From contig NC_067196.1 of NCBI RefSeq assembly GCF_000699445.3, forward strand, positions 85,178,364 to 85,242,363: a stretch of 64,000 nt of DNA. The letters are read 5' to 3'. This DNA is from Schistosoma haematobium. Lineage: Eukaryota; Platyhelminthes; Trematoda; Strigeidida; Schistosomatidae. Below the pieces are notes generated by a model, which did not search any database, was not told where the DNA came from, and saw nothing but the letters and a program-made list of their open reading frames with translations. This document shows, piece after piece, positions 10,965 to 22,245 of the stretch (the stretch's first letter is position 1; the number at the start of each line of letters is the position of its first letter). The position numbers and the translations under genes are program-made.

Positions 10965-11085
10965 GGTATTGAACATCAACTCTTGGATGCAGGTGCATCC
11001 AGCTGACAAGTCTCAAATAGGACGAAACGCGCGTCAAACTGGATTCCACTGCTAGCCACTATCCATCTTTGCTTATAATGCTTGT
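10965..11085 (+). mobile_element. Smα-type SINE, 5'-truncated, plus strand
   Basis: This copy starts at the linker gaacatcaactc... and continues through a hammerhead (10999-11042) to the gccactatccatctttgctt tail. It lacks the tRNA-like head and faces away from the copy at 10752-10930, so the two form an inverted pair. The core is CTGACAA (invariant G changed to A), and three extra bases sit at the cleavage site (GTCAAACTGG), so it should be inactive. The inverted 11-mer cacttggtatt/aataccaagtg (about 10960 and 11190) lies on either side. Confidence 0.7.
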
Positions 11086-11654
11086 GAATTAAGGCAATAT
11101 CGAGGCAATATGCACAGTATGTACATATACCAATAAAACACTGATCAATTGCAGTCCTAAACATGAATGGGAAGATTCAAGTAAAAAATACCAAGTGAAT
11201 ATAAAGAATATTTGTTTATTTAACATAATGATTTCTTGTTACTGACGTAACTGTCTATATTTTTGTACTTAGTGTAATAACGTTGATGTTTATGTCTGAA
11301 ATGTTTTCCAACAATCATATTTCTGTATCCTATCATTTTAATAAGCGAACTAACATGCAATCACTCATTGGCATACCACAATGTCCATAATTCTACTTCT
11401 TTATTATTAATCTGCGATTTGTTCATTCAGTTATCAAAGTAAACAATATGTATGTTTGTTTAGTAATGTTATAATAGTTCAGTAATTTACATATGAATGA
11501 CAAGGGATATGTTGGTTCTTGTCATTCTGCATACATATCAACACACTAACAGAGATAAAATTCATAGGATGAAAAAGCAATTAGGTTGCAATAATAATAT
11601 CAATAAGATAATAAAAGATTATTATCAGAGGGGGTTTTGTGAAGATTTTAGAAA

Positions 11655-11760
11655 TTTCAGTAGTTGAAATCATGAATCAATTGAAGCTAGACCACCATGG
11701 AAGACCTGGAAGCACTGGACGGCCGTTTCGTCCTAGTGTGAGACTCCTCAGCAGTGCACG
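11655..11760 (-). mobile_element. HHR-SINE fragment, minus strand, left half of an inverted pair
   Basis: The minus strand reads hammerhead, ttccagg tail and ...atgatttcaac end, the same family as 5916-6136 but without the tRNA-like head. It abuts a plus-strand copy at 11760-11905, head to head. Confidence 0.8.
11712..11757 (-). ncRNA. Hammerhead ribozyme with intact core, minus strand
   Basis: Same 46-nt layout as 6034-6079: stem I GCACTG/CAGTGC; core CTGAGGA; stem II GTCT...AGGAC with one G-U pair; GAA; stem III ACGG/CCGT; cleavage-site C. All invariant bases are present, so this is a second potentially active copy. Confidence 0.8.
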
Positions 11761-11905
11761 CGAGAATGATAGGTCCTGGGTTCGAATCTCGCGGAGGGTG
11801 GGATCGTGGATGTGCACTGCTGAGGAGCCCCGTATTAGGACGGAACGGTCGTCCAGTGCTTCCAGGTTTTCTATGGTGGTCTAGCTTCAATTGACTCATG
11901 ATTTC
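11760..11905 (+). mobile_element. HHR-SINE fragment, plus strand, right half of an inverted pair
   Basis: It starts in the tRNA-like head (B-box-like gggttcgaatctc at about 11779) and carries a hammerhead whose GAAAC is changed to GGAAC, so it is probably inactive. The usual tail (tccaggttttc... atgatttcaac) follows. It pairs with the minus copy at 11655-11760. Confidence 0.8.
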
Positions 11906-12149
11906 AACTTTTGAAATAAAAGACTAAACATGTTAAATTTTGAAGGGGTTTGTAATTTCTTATTGTTGATATTTAGGACTGTAATTGAGCAGTTTCTGTT
12001 GGGATATACTCATCGTTCTCAGTGGTTTGGCGTGATATATCGTTTTGCCATATTTAGAAACAGAGATCGATTAAGTATATTCTTAAATATCAACAATGGG
12101 AAATTATTAACTCCTAATAATACTTTCATACCTATTGAAGAAGTTAATA

Positions 12150-12325
12150 GTTATCTGAACAAAGTAGCTTAGCGTTGGGCATCTGAAGCGAAATATACTA
12201 GGTTCAAATCTCAGTGAGACTATTAGCACTAGGTTATATGTACATTCAGCCACTGAGTTTCAAATGGGGGTTAAGACGCGTGTCGTGGATTCCACTAATA
12301 ACTATCTATAATTCATATTTACTAA
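12150..12325 (+). mobile_element. Degraded Smα-like SINE
   Basis: A-box-like tagcttagcgttgg, B-box-like ggttcaaatct (about 12211) and a hammerhead relic (cactgagtttcaaatg... acgcgtgtcgtggattccac) appear in the Smα order, but the ribozyme core is destroyed. Confidence 0.55.
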
Positions 12326-13439
12326 AAGGTGGTAGCTAACCGAGTTAAAAATAAATTTTAAAAAACATGATCTAACTGCAAGACCATGACTGAAATTGAT
12401 GAAAGCATTTCGTTACTTCAAAATATTATTACACTACTGGCCACCTACTACCAAATATACTAAAAATTAGAAGTTTAGTTAAATAAAAAGAAGCATAAAA
12501 ATGTATGTTTTAATAAAAGATTTAGATAATGAAAGTATCTATTTCTTGGGAATCTATTTTAAGCTAATACCAACTATAGCTTTTTTTTCTTATATATATA
12601 TGCCTAGTCCTACGTTGTAGCTGATTGACTGATAGCTTTTGACTATACCATAGTACAATCACTGCAAAAAAGAAATATTCCTACCAAAAACCAGTCTTCA
12701 GCTTTCAATACAGCTTAAATAGAACTGATACCATGTCGTAATTTATTTATAACTAGCGTTTATTCAGTTTATTAAAAATATACGTTAGCCAAATATGCAT
12801 AACAATTTTAATGCAACCGCCGTACTTGATGGAAGATCATAGCTTTATCGATCCATTTATCATTTATGCAGAGAACCTTAAATACACGTTACCTCTATGT
12901 GTATTAGAGTTGTATTAATTATGTTATGAAATGAATCAACTATAGAATCTACTCCTACTTCTTAAAAAAAGTATACAATATGTAATTTTTTCTTTAACAC
13001 TAAATGTAATAGAATCTTATGTGAATGTTTGTAATCAATCGTTTCGTAATTTACTTTACATCAAATCTATTCGTAGAAAAAATGCATGGTATTAATAATT
13101 TCCGAAAATAAACTACTTTCACACATTTCTGGTATCAAATGAGTGTTTATGCACTATGTGCATTACATTTATTAAATCTAATATAAAAACTGTTGGGATT
13201 GGTTATTCATATTGTGGATTCTTACTTTTTATGTTACTGGTGTATTGTTGTATTTATAAGTTGTGCACAGTGAACTTTTTTCTTTTACATATTTAACATA
13301 CTTTTCCTTTGTTCAGGCAATGAATAATAGTAATGATATTTTCACTATTTTTGGTTAGCTCTATAGTAATAAAACACATGGAAAAACCTCGGGATTTATA
13401 GGTATAGGCTTGTGGGATCACTAACCGATCTAAGTTAGA

Positions 13440-13512
13440 CAACTATTGGAAATCTGGAAGCGCTGGGCAGTTGTTTCGTCTTGGTTTGGGATTTCTCACC
13501 AGGGCGCATCCG
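13440..13512 (-). mobile_element. Degraded HHR-SINE fragment fused to a PLE fragment
   Basis: On the minus strand the remnants gcgggatcgcggatgcgc, a damaged hammerhead and ccagatttcc are the SINE family of 5916-6136. The junction with PLE reverse-transcriptase sequence is at about 13512. Confidence 0.55.
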
Positions 13513-14470
13513 CGATCCCGCAACTTTATACAGAAGATACATGGATGATATTCTAATTATATGTGATAAAGATTTTGATGTTTACAGGTTATTAGATAAA
13601 ATCAATGGGGTTCAAAACGATATTGTAATGACATATGAAGCAGAAAATAATGGCTTTTTTAGACATACTTTGAAGTCGAAAGGAGGATGGCACTATAAGA
13701 CAGTCAGTGTATAGGAAACCAACATGGACATCTACCATATAGAGGTGAATCCAACAGTATAGTTTTAAGACAGAGACTGAAAGCAGCCATAGAGAAAACC
13801 TATTATACTGCTCAATTGGTTGTGATTGAAAAGTCTAAGCCCATGATTCCAGAGAGACCTAGACAACGCACTAATGATTACGTCACATCCCATTGTATTT
13901 ACCAATTTCCATGTTTGTGTGGACACACATATATAGGGAAGAGTAATCGAACAATGCAATCAAGGGCCCGTGAACATGTGCCTAGATGGCTTCAAAATCA
14001 TTGTTTGTCAAATGATCCGATCAACGTGGGAGGTAGAAAACCAGGTTCATCGATAGCGAATCACATAATTTGAACGGGGCACAAAATTGACATTAGTACA
14101 GCTTTTAAGACGTTGTATAGAAATTGTCAAGGACGAATTCTCAGGTTTATTGTAGCCTTAGCTATTCGTAAATTTAAACCCCCCTTATGTGTACAAAAAC
14201 AATTTGTCGTAATCTTGAATTTACCCTGGTGATCCTTAAGTCATTCTATGGCCTAGGATAACGCGACAATTTCTTATTCTTTCTATACGATGTAAAATTG
14301 TTTCTCTCCCCTTTGTTGCTTTTTCACTTGAACCTTCATTTAATTGACCTTTATTAATTTTCCTATAAAATGCCCTGACAAGTATATGTGTGACCAGATT
14401 GTTCGAAATTTATAGCTCAAGTACATCACATTTTTCAGATCAACTCCGTCTTCTCACTGTTCTATCGAAA
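13513..14470 (+). mobile_element. Penelope-like element fragment (family A): RT end, GIY-YIG domain, 3' end
   Basis: The first part encodes RYMDDILIICDKDFD, a reverse-transcriptase motif C (Y-x-D-D) in the PLE style. About 100 codons later, at 13885-13990, comes CIYQFPCLCGHTYIGKS, the PLE GIY-YIG endonuclease with its paired cysteines. The domain ends with KPPLCVQKQFVVILNLPW and a stop at 14230-14232. Frameshifts and a TGA at about 14070 interrupt it. The 3' sequence to 14470 contains the arm sequence of the 6757-6996 palindrome. Schistosome PLEs of this kind have been called Cercyon; that name is a suggestion here. Confidence 0.8.
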
Positions 14471-14690
14471 TTTGGGTTCCATTTTGTGTGAGCTGCTTCT
14501 GCTATGAAATGTGTTTTAAAAAGATTATTTTTAAATTTTTTCTGAATAATCTCAATATCATCAAAGTCAGTCTTATGGCATGATATTATAGTGTGTAAAC
14601 CTATGGCTGGAGATATTCCACGTTTTTCAAGCTCTGTTGGATTTCTCGGTAGTTGAGCAGGTTGAGCTGTTGACAAATAAAAGAAAAACC
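14470..14690 (-). mobile_element. Penelope-like element fragment (family B), GIY-YIG C-terminal part
   Basis: The minus strand encodes GISPAIGLHTIISCHKTDFD and EAAHTKWNPN, which resemble the end of a PLE GIY-YIG domain (His/Asp block, then a host-like E-A..I.W.PN block). The fragment is short and truncated and abuts the end of family A. Confidence 0.5.
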
Positions 14691-14694
14691 GAAC

Positions 14695-15215
14695 ATCATC
14701 TACAAAATAAACTGTTCCAATTGCGAAAAACTATGGCAGACAAAGTGAACGCTTCTTTTATCTTCGCCTTCATGAACATCAATTAGCGGTCAAACGCCAT
14801 GAAATATCTTCACTTTTACCAATTCATGTGAACAACTGCGGATACATATTCAACTGGGGAAATGTTAGGATCTTGGATAGTGGGATTGCTAAGGACAGAT
14901 GGGACTTTTAGAAGCTCGACACTGAGCAACCAACTAACACATTGAAATCGATCCAATCTACCAGTCAATCAGAAAAGCCATTGGCAAATATATACCCAAG
15001 AATCAGATCAAAGGGGATACAATCAAAATAAACAGGTAGACGATGACAGGTTAAAGATCAACAACAATCAATCAAGATCGAGGTCGACAGGACAAGCTAA
15101 GAGTCATACGTGAAGAAATTTGAATACTTCTCTTCTACCCAATGCCGATGTTCAGAAGAACGAAGAAAGGTCCACGGCCAAACCACCCAGCTCATAGTAG
15201 ATAAAATTAACTTGT
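14695..15215 (+). mobile_element. Penelope-like element fragment (family C), decayed GIY-YIG and 3' end
   Basis: It parallels 56215-56770 base for base over most of its length: 'aacatcatctacaaaataaa' at the start, 'ttgaaatcgatccaat' in the middle, and the 3' end with 'cagaagaacgaagaaag'. Conceptually it reads NIIYKIN then a GIY-YIG-like stretch, full of stops. It is an old copy. Confidence 0.65.
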
Positions 15216-16210
15216 GAATTCTTCAGTATATTGTCTTTTATATGAACAAGGTTGGTTGTGGTGTCTGATGTTGCATTTGTTGTGTACTCTTCCCCTTTTC
15301 ATCTTATGTGGATAATCCGTTCAGAGTGACGATTATTAGAACCCATGATCTTGGGGTACTTTTTCAATCACATAAAACAGAAAATCTTCAAGTTTTTAAT
15401 AATAATGAATATTATTGAACCAAAGCCCAATTTTCTGCAAACAGTTGTATCTAATTTTGTAGGTGTCTGTAGTTTCTATATCCCTGAACACTTTATTTAT
15501 GGTTTCTATTCATATTTATTCTTGTGTTCAATATTTTGCAATATAAGCATATTGTTTGGTTAGAAGTAAAACCCTCTTCCACTGTTAAGCTATCTTTTCG
15601 GGTATGAGTTCAATAATTTGGTCTGATAAACAGCCATTCCCGCTTACATTGTATCATCCCATACCATCTATCGATTAGAATCCCTATATATTTACTTAGC
15701 GATCCAAACTCCTGTTCATAAAATCTTACTTCATAACAAATAGTAGTAAAGAGATGATGTGAATTGAAATGATATTGAAGTAAATTATAAAATGACCTTA
15801 ATTAAACTACTGACCAATTTTCAGTAAATTAGATTCTTCATTAAATTAGTCTTATCAATCCATATTTCATTAATAAGGAGTACAAATTACTATTTCATAG
15901 TTTCATTGAAATGTCTACATTTTAAAATATACATAAACTGGTGTAATGTACTTTTCTAATTTTTAATATTTTTTATGCATTGCACTTTTATGAGCATATT
16001 TCTCTGTATTCCGTACGATACGAGTTCCTGTTTTTTTGTAATTTGTAAACAAATACGACAATCGTTCCATATTCATTGTTACTCATAATTAAGACTAGAT
16101 TATATTTTTGTCAATATATAATTTTTTTTATAAGTGGTCTTCAAGTTTTTGTTTGTGGGTTTTTATTACATAACAACTTACTACTTGTTCATTTTTTGTG
16201 TATTGTTTAG

Positions 16211-16856
16211 CATTGATAAAGTATCTCGGATTCTTTCACCAACATTAATTATCCATGGAACTGATGATGAGATCATTGGCATAGATCATGGGAGAGAATT
16301 GTATTCTCGTCTTACTAATCCTCTTGAACCAGCTTGGATTGAAGGAGCAGGTCATAATGATATCGAATTATTTTCTGAATATGCATCTCGTTTAGATCGA
16401 TTTTTTAATGAAGATATCATTGATACAGAGTATAGTGGAAGTCCTTCAAATATAATCTCTTCTGTAGAAGAATCTCTTCATGTTGAGGAAACTCCAGATC
16501 TTAGTCATCAAACATCAGATCATACGAAGTCTTTCACTGCGTTGAAGAAAAATGGTATTTCAAGTTCTCAATCATCAAATTGTGGTAATATTTCTGAGGT
16601 TCCTGATGGTGCTGCCATGGATACGGCGACATCGAGTATGTCTACGGACTCTACTTCAAGTGCAACAACTGTACAAAAACTTGAGTCCATCACTGGTGAT
16701 GTCGCTGTAGGCATTTATAGTGACAATGAGAAGATTAACACAAACGGTGCAGTGTGTAATAATACAGTCCCACATTCAACTAACTCGTCAGATACTTTGA
16801 ACAGTAATCCAAATGGAATGCCATCTGATTCTAGCACTACTCAATTACTGAGTTAG
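16211..16856 (+). CDS. ABHD17: ABHD17-like depalmitoylase, last exon with the catalytic Asp and His
   Basis: The acceptor is ...tattgtttag (16210) and the stop TAG is at 16854-16856. The exon completes the split Asn codon and then encodes IDKVSRILSPTLIIHGTDDE; the catalytic Asp lies in HGTDDE, codon at about 16266-16268. It goes on to WIEGAGHNDIELF, with the catalytic His at 16353-16355. With Ser in exon b the triad is complete. The hydrolase fold ends near RLDRFF; after it come roughly 140 Ser/Thr/Asn-rich, low-complexity residues that mammalian ABHD17 proteins lack, and which are probably disordered. The visible protein totals 413 residues. Confidence 0.94.
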
Positions 16857-17002
16857 AAGTTAATTACTTGTGGTTACTGTTGTGTGAGTATTTTGATTTT
16901 GGGTAAGTGAAGTTTTAATCAATTAAGTTTGTTAATATTGTGTTGTTCGAATTACCATGTTGCATTTGCTCTACCTTATGAGTGAACGGCTAACTTTCAC
17001 AC

Positions 17003-17008
17003 AATAAA
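17003..17008 (+). terminator. Polyadenylation signal AATAAA after ABHD17
   Basis: A canonical AATAAA lies 147 bases after the stop codon, the nearest one downstream, and is the likely 3' end signal. Confidence 0.6.
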
Positions 17009-17079
17009 TTTGATTCCTTTTATAGTAATTGGAATTCAGTACATTGTATGTTATTGAATATATTTTTCATCTAACTGTC

Positions 17080-17230
17080 GAACTGAGCCACATAGGTAAA
17101 TGCAGGCTACCTGGTTGTGGGGGTTGTCTGTGCGATTATCGTAACCTATGGTTACAGAGTCTGGTTGACATCGCTCAGAATCGTTCGCAATGGCGCAGTT
17201 GCATTCAAGTAAACGGAATACACTCATTAA
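17080..17230 (+). mobile_element. Short non-LTR (RTE-like) 3'-end fragment
   Basis: The plus strand reads LSHIGKCRLPGCGG then CDYRNLWLQSLVDIAQNRSQ, the same carboxy-terminal segment as the copies at 35795-36139 and 60060-60398. Confidence 0.65.
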
Positions 17231-17449
17231 GACTTTAAATAAGAAAGATTAGTTCAGCGAACAGTTCTCTTTTCGGCGAATTCATTTTCAAAGCTGTACA
17301 ATCGCAGATATATATACTTATTTTACAGGATGATAATAATACTGATAATAAACTTCTGTTAGATATGGTGACAGTGATGCTAAATAAACAAAGGTATTAA
17401 AAAAAAATTTAAAGCAAGGAATGTTTAATAATCGTTTGGTTGTTAATGG

Positions 17450-18360
17450 CTTAAGTATTCATCAAAAGATAAAAAGGGAAATTATCATTGGGAAAGGACG
17501 GCTCAGCATGATAAGATAAAATATAATCAGGATGGTCGTGGAAACAAAATGAACCAGTTGGGGATAGAAAATTAAGGGGTAAGGTGGAAGGTGAAGCAGA
17601 CGTCTGTAAAGGAAGAAGAGTATGGGGAAAGAGAAAAAAAACTATGAGACCACGGTAGAAGAAGAGGTTGTACCAGTCGCTTTTGCACACACAATCCTGG
17701 TTTTTCTAGATGTATGGTTAATGCTTCGGTAATGCAAAGAATATGCAGTCTGATTGTCTTTCGAAGACTTCTGCTTACCTTATAGATGACTTTGAACCCA
17801 GTCTGTCTTGATTGAGTGACCTGTGTTCACAAAGTGTTCGATTGTTGAACTTCTTATTGAGCCGTTGCCTCCTCTTTTTAGCCACGCCGGACAATGTTCT
17901 TGAATTCTTTTAGATAAAGTACGCATCGGGCGACCTATATACCTAGCTCCACATGAGCAGGTAAATTGGTAAATACATATTGAGTTGGTCAGATGCGATA
18001 ATTTATCTTTAAGATTATTGGTGAACAATGGTCGGCTGGTGAATATTATTCTCAATCTTGCTGTGAAGAATGTTCTTTTTAAATAATCAGAAATTCTCCT
18101 TTTTAAAATGTATGTGACTCTGTCACCCTTGAATTCGATGTTGATGTATAAATTTTTCTTTTCTACTGAAATTATTTGCGTTTTCGGTTTTATGTCTTTA
18201 CCTTGGGATGTGATCCCAGTGCTCATGAAACAACTGCTTAATAACAGTTGCATGCAGATTTCTTGTGATGAGCTCTCCACGTACTTACAATTCCTTACCA
18301 TTGTTGATGGAAATCCTAACCTCTTCTTTTCGTTGAGAGAATGCTGATTGGTTAAAAAGA
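17450..18360 (-). mobile_element. Penelope-like element fragment: linker, GIY-YIG domain and 3' flank
   Basis: A 173-codon open stretch (18301-17780, minus) contains CIYQFTCSCGARYIGRPMRT and LSKRIQEHCPAWL. This is the GIY-YIG nuclease of PLEs with the CxC pair just before the Y-I-G motif. The upstream part (from about 18347) is the RT-to-nuclease linker (KRRISDYLKRTFFTARLRI). The downstream flank at 17456-17660 is markedly purine-rich on the + strand. The reverse-transcriptase core is missing. Confidence 0.8.
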
Positions 18361-19924
18361 CATTTTTCTACTGTTGCGGTGTATGCCACTTATGCTGATA
18401 GACATAAGAAATATATATCACCAATCAGAAGTAAAATGCCTGGCAGTAGAAGATTGTAATGAAGAGAATAGGAAGAATATCTGGGCGCAATCGAAATAAC
18501 AGAATTAGAGCAATGATGGAGTGTGTAAAGTACAACGCAATGAAGATATGCAAATGAGGCATTTAATGTATAATTTTCATATTTTACTAAACCATTGTGT
18601 GATTTTGCGTTAAACAGTAAATTGGTTATCTCCTTCAAGTCCTCGTTTACTACTCTGTCATACCTCTGCATAGTCAGAATTAAGACTCATCCTTGCATGC
18701 CATGCGTTTACTGTTTTCATCCAACGTGCCTGGCACTATAGGACCTCATATAACGAGTGTTGGAAACAATATAAATTAATTTAGTCATTACGATATACAT
18801 GCTCAATAACCATGTCAAGGTAGTAGCTACAATCGTAAATTATTACATTCAACACTGTCGAAACTTTTTCATTACATCCAAAATGAGCTTCTCGTTATTC
18901 CATTTGTATTCGGATAAACATCATAAATTAACTGTTAATTCTTGAGCTCAAGTTAAGTTTACATCATTGTCATTGTTTTAAAGTTCAAAATGTTATAAAT
19001 CATACAATAAGCTGCTTGTATAATATGAGATTTTTTTACTAGTGTATATGTTAGACAACAGAAGTAGTTAATAATCACAGTATTTCAATATAACTATTCA
19101 CTTATCTATCAGGACTGTTGTATCTAATTATTTGCATACTTTCATTGTAATTTACTAAATAAACATAAATCATATGCTGATACTGTAGTGGACGAGAACA
19201 CAAGAGGGGACAACCAAATGTATTTTAATACAATATTACAGATTATCTTGGTAAAATCTGTGAACCATACAATAGACAATTCGTTTGCAAAATATCCATC
19301 AGTTGTCTCAGACTTTGTTGTTCATTCGTTTCCATACTAATCACTCTCTGTTCTTATTCTTTCCTCTTCGATTTTCTCAACCTTCTGACGCCAAACATTC
19401 CACTTTCGATTAGTGATTCATACTACTTATATCTGTCGACATCGGTAGCACACACCACAATGCTATTCATATTTCTCGAAAGTATTTATAAATTTGCAAA
19501 ACCTTAATCTTTCAATTATTTTATGATAAATTATGGTAACGATATTCTGATTTAATGCAGTATATTCATTTATATTCCTACTCAAGGTGTATTTTTATTT
19601 AGCTCACTCAAAGGAAATTCTCTTGATACTATTTATATGTATACATCAATATTGTTTACGTATTGTGTTTTACAATTTTCACTAGATTTATGTTTAATAT
19701 ACAGAGAATACTTCATTTATGTAGTTTGCGTCATTTGATTCATATTAGTAATATGAAGAGAAATTTATTCTTTTTTTATTGTGTCACAATGATTGTGTTT
19801 TGTACTGTGTTAATATAATGATTTAGTGCGAAAATGAGAAGAAATAATAATACACTCCTTCGAATAAGAATCAATTGATAAAATGTATTAATAAAAAAGA
19901 AATTAATATTTACCTCGATATAAT

Positions 19925-20045
19925 ACAACTTAAGGGATCGTAGATGTACACTGTTTTGAGAGGAGTAGTCCCACAATAGAACAAGACGGCCGTCCAGGTT
20001 TTCCATGGTGATCGAGTTTCAATGGATTCATGATCTCAACTATTT
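19925..20045 (+). mobile_element. Degraded HHR-SINE fragment
   Basis: The remnants gggatcgtagatgtacactg, a broken hammerhead, acggccgtccaggttttcca and catgatctcaac occur in family order. The ribozyme core is lost. Confidence 0.6.
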
Positions 20046-21344
20046 AAATTAAATTTAACTGTCTATCAGTATATTTGAATAAAGACAGAACAAATATCAT
20101 GACAGAATAACATGAATTCGTTTATTTCATCAATCCTCTTTAGTTGTTTACAACTTAAAACTATAGGATAAACCATTAAAATGAAATAAGTGTATACGCT
20201 TTATATTAGAAGCGTCTAGAATAAATTAAGTTAATATGTGGATCATATTTAGAGACAATAATACAGAAGAATTAACAGCGTACAAACGTTTGCTTATTTA
20301 CAGACTAAATATATAAATATTCTAGAAAAGGAAGCATGGAGACAGAATTTTTTTGAAACCAAAGATAGTTTATACAGTATAGACTAGTTGAGTAATGCTC
20401 AAATTATGGTATTGGAAATTTCAATTAAAGTTTGTGGAAAAATGTCCTTGCATAATAATCTCACAAAATTAAGGTCAATAGGATAAAACAAGATTTAGTA
20501 CTGTTACTTGTTAGATACATGAATTGAACTGAAATATTTTTATTCGAACAGCTTCTTCACAATTTTAGCATCATATCTATTGTCGAGCGAATGATTAGCG
20601 ATTACACGGTTGATATAAAATATGTACATTTGTTTTAATGATTAATATTATGATTTTAGATCATAAACATCTGAGGAGAATGGATGAAATAGATGAATTC
20701 ATGTTATTTGGCTACAATGTTTATTCTTTCTAAAATCAAGTTTATAAATGGGAAAGGTTGTATTGAATGTCTATGCTTGTTTATATGTGATGACCAAATT
20801 ATTAAGAATTTTATTTGACAATGTTTCAAGTATGACAAACTCAAACATTATTAGTCATTTATGTCAATTGCATTAATCATAATCAAACGTAGATCATAGT
20901 GTAGTGAACAAGAACACGGGTGGGGACAATCGAATGTATTTAGCACAAAAATTACAGACTATCTCAATAAAATCTGAATACCATAAAGTCTATCGTCAAT
21001 TTGCAAAATATCAATGCATCATATCAAACTGGACTGTTTCCGTTGCAAACACTAATCCATTGTCTCCCATTCCATTGCACATGCGTTTTCTTACAAATTC
21101 CATTGTGCTCTCGCTCTTCAAATAAAATAGCATAACAGTCAAATTATTGTAATAACAATAATAATGATGAGAATTCAATAAAAATCTGTTGCATTCAGAA
21201 CACGTTTTCTAATCATCGCAGTAGGTCATTGTTTATTGATATGTGGAATATGATGGATTTAAAGGCTTTTCAAATTAAGTAATTGGCTTCCATTTATTGA
21301 GCTGTTGTGATAAATTTGTCATTGCTCTGTGTTATAATAAGAAT

Positions 21345-22245
21345 AAGTTATTTATGTAGGGTCAAGATTAAGATTGAAATCATGTGTGCAAATATACTTT
21401 TGGTGATAGTTATCTGGGTTAATTGTATAGCTCTTGTTGTCGTTCTGGACAACATAATCAACGTCCACTTTTTAAAGAGTAGCATCAACCACTCAGCAAA
21501 ATTCCCTATCGAACTCTGTTCTGGGTAATCCTTTCCAGTTACTTCCAATTCAAAAAGCAATCTATTCCTTGGTGTTCCTATTTTCCTTTTCTCTTCAGGA
21601 TTCCAAATTAGGACTTGCCTCGTGATGCAGTTTGATGACTCCCACAATATATGTCCTACCCACCTCTAGCGTCATTTCCTAATTTCATATTTAGCTGGAA
21701 GTTGGTTTGTTTTCTGTCACAGTAGGTTCTTACTGGTGGTATTTGACCAACGGATATGGAGTATCTTGCGTAGACAATTGTTCAAAAACATTTGTACATT
21801 TTGATGATTATTGTAGTAGTTCTCGAAGTTTCAGTTCCATACAGTAGAACTGTCTTGATATTCGTATTGATATTGGTTGACAGTTGTTTTGAGTTCCATA
21901 TGTTCTTCAACTGTAGGAATGCTGCTCTTACTTTGTTAATCTTGATCTTCACGTCTGCATCAGATCTTCTCTGTTTATCGACGATGCTGCTCATGTGTGT
22001 ATGTATGTATAGGTTTCCACCTCCAGAATTTCTACATCAAGTGTGATTGGATTGGTGTTCTCCGTTTTGTATTTGAGGACCTTACTTTTCCCCTTGTGAA
22101 TGTTGAGTCGTACTGCTGCAGAGGCTAGTACTACATTAGCTGTATCCATCTGCATTTGTTGGTATGTATGTATTGTAAGAGCTAGATCATCTGAGAAGTT
22201 CAAATCGTCCATTGTATTCCTCTTAAATATGGAGGTTTTCATAAT
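21345..22245 (-). mobile_element. RTE-type non-LTR retrotransposon fragment, degenerate
   Basis: The minus strand encodes pieces of an RTE reverse transcriptase 3' half: LNFSDDLALTI (a FADDLALL relative), [38 protein letters not shown] and SNCITRQVLIWNPEEKRK. Frameshifts and stops interrupt it. It is very close to the plus-strand copy at 40738-41490 and shares several of its disabling changes. Confidence 0.85.

Larger units (their letters stand above)
10089..16210 (+). other. ABHD17 intron between exons c and d
   Basis: A 6.1-kb intron filled with repeats: a Smα inverted pair (10.75-11.08 kb), an HHR-SINE inverted pair (11.65-11.9 kb), a further Smα-like remnant (12.15-12.32 kb), and PLE fragments of three families (13.44-15.2 kb). 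I see nothing recognisable in 11.1-11.6, 12.35-13.4 and 15.25-16.2 kb. Confidence 0.8.

Noticed and set aside
13481..13714. A host gene containing YMDD
   Set aside because: The Y-M-D-D stretch with the GIY-YIG sequence that follows identifies it as a PLE reverse-transcriptase remnant.
17451..17690. A minus-strand open stretch rich in Pro, Ser and Phe
   Set aside because: It lies in the purine-rich 3' flank of a PLE fragment; the strand bias alone keeps it free of stops.
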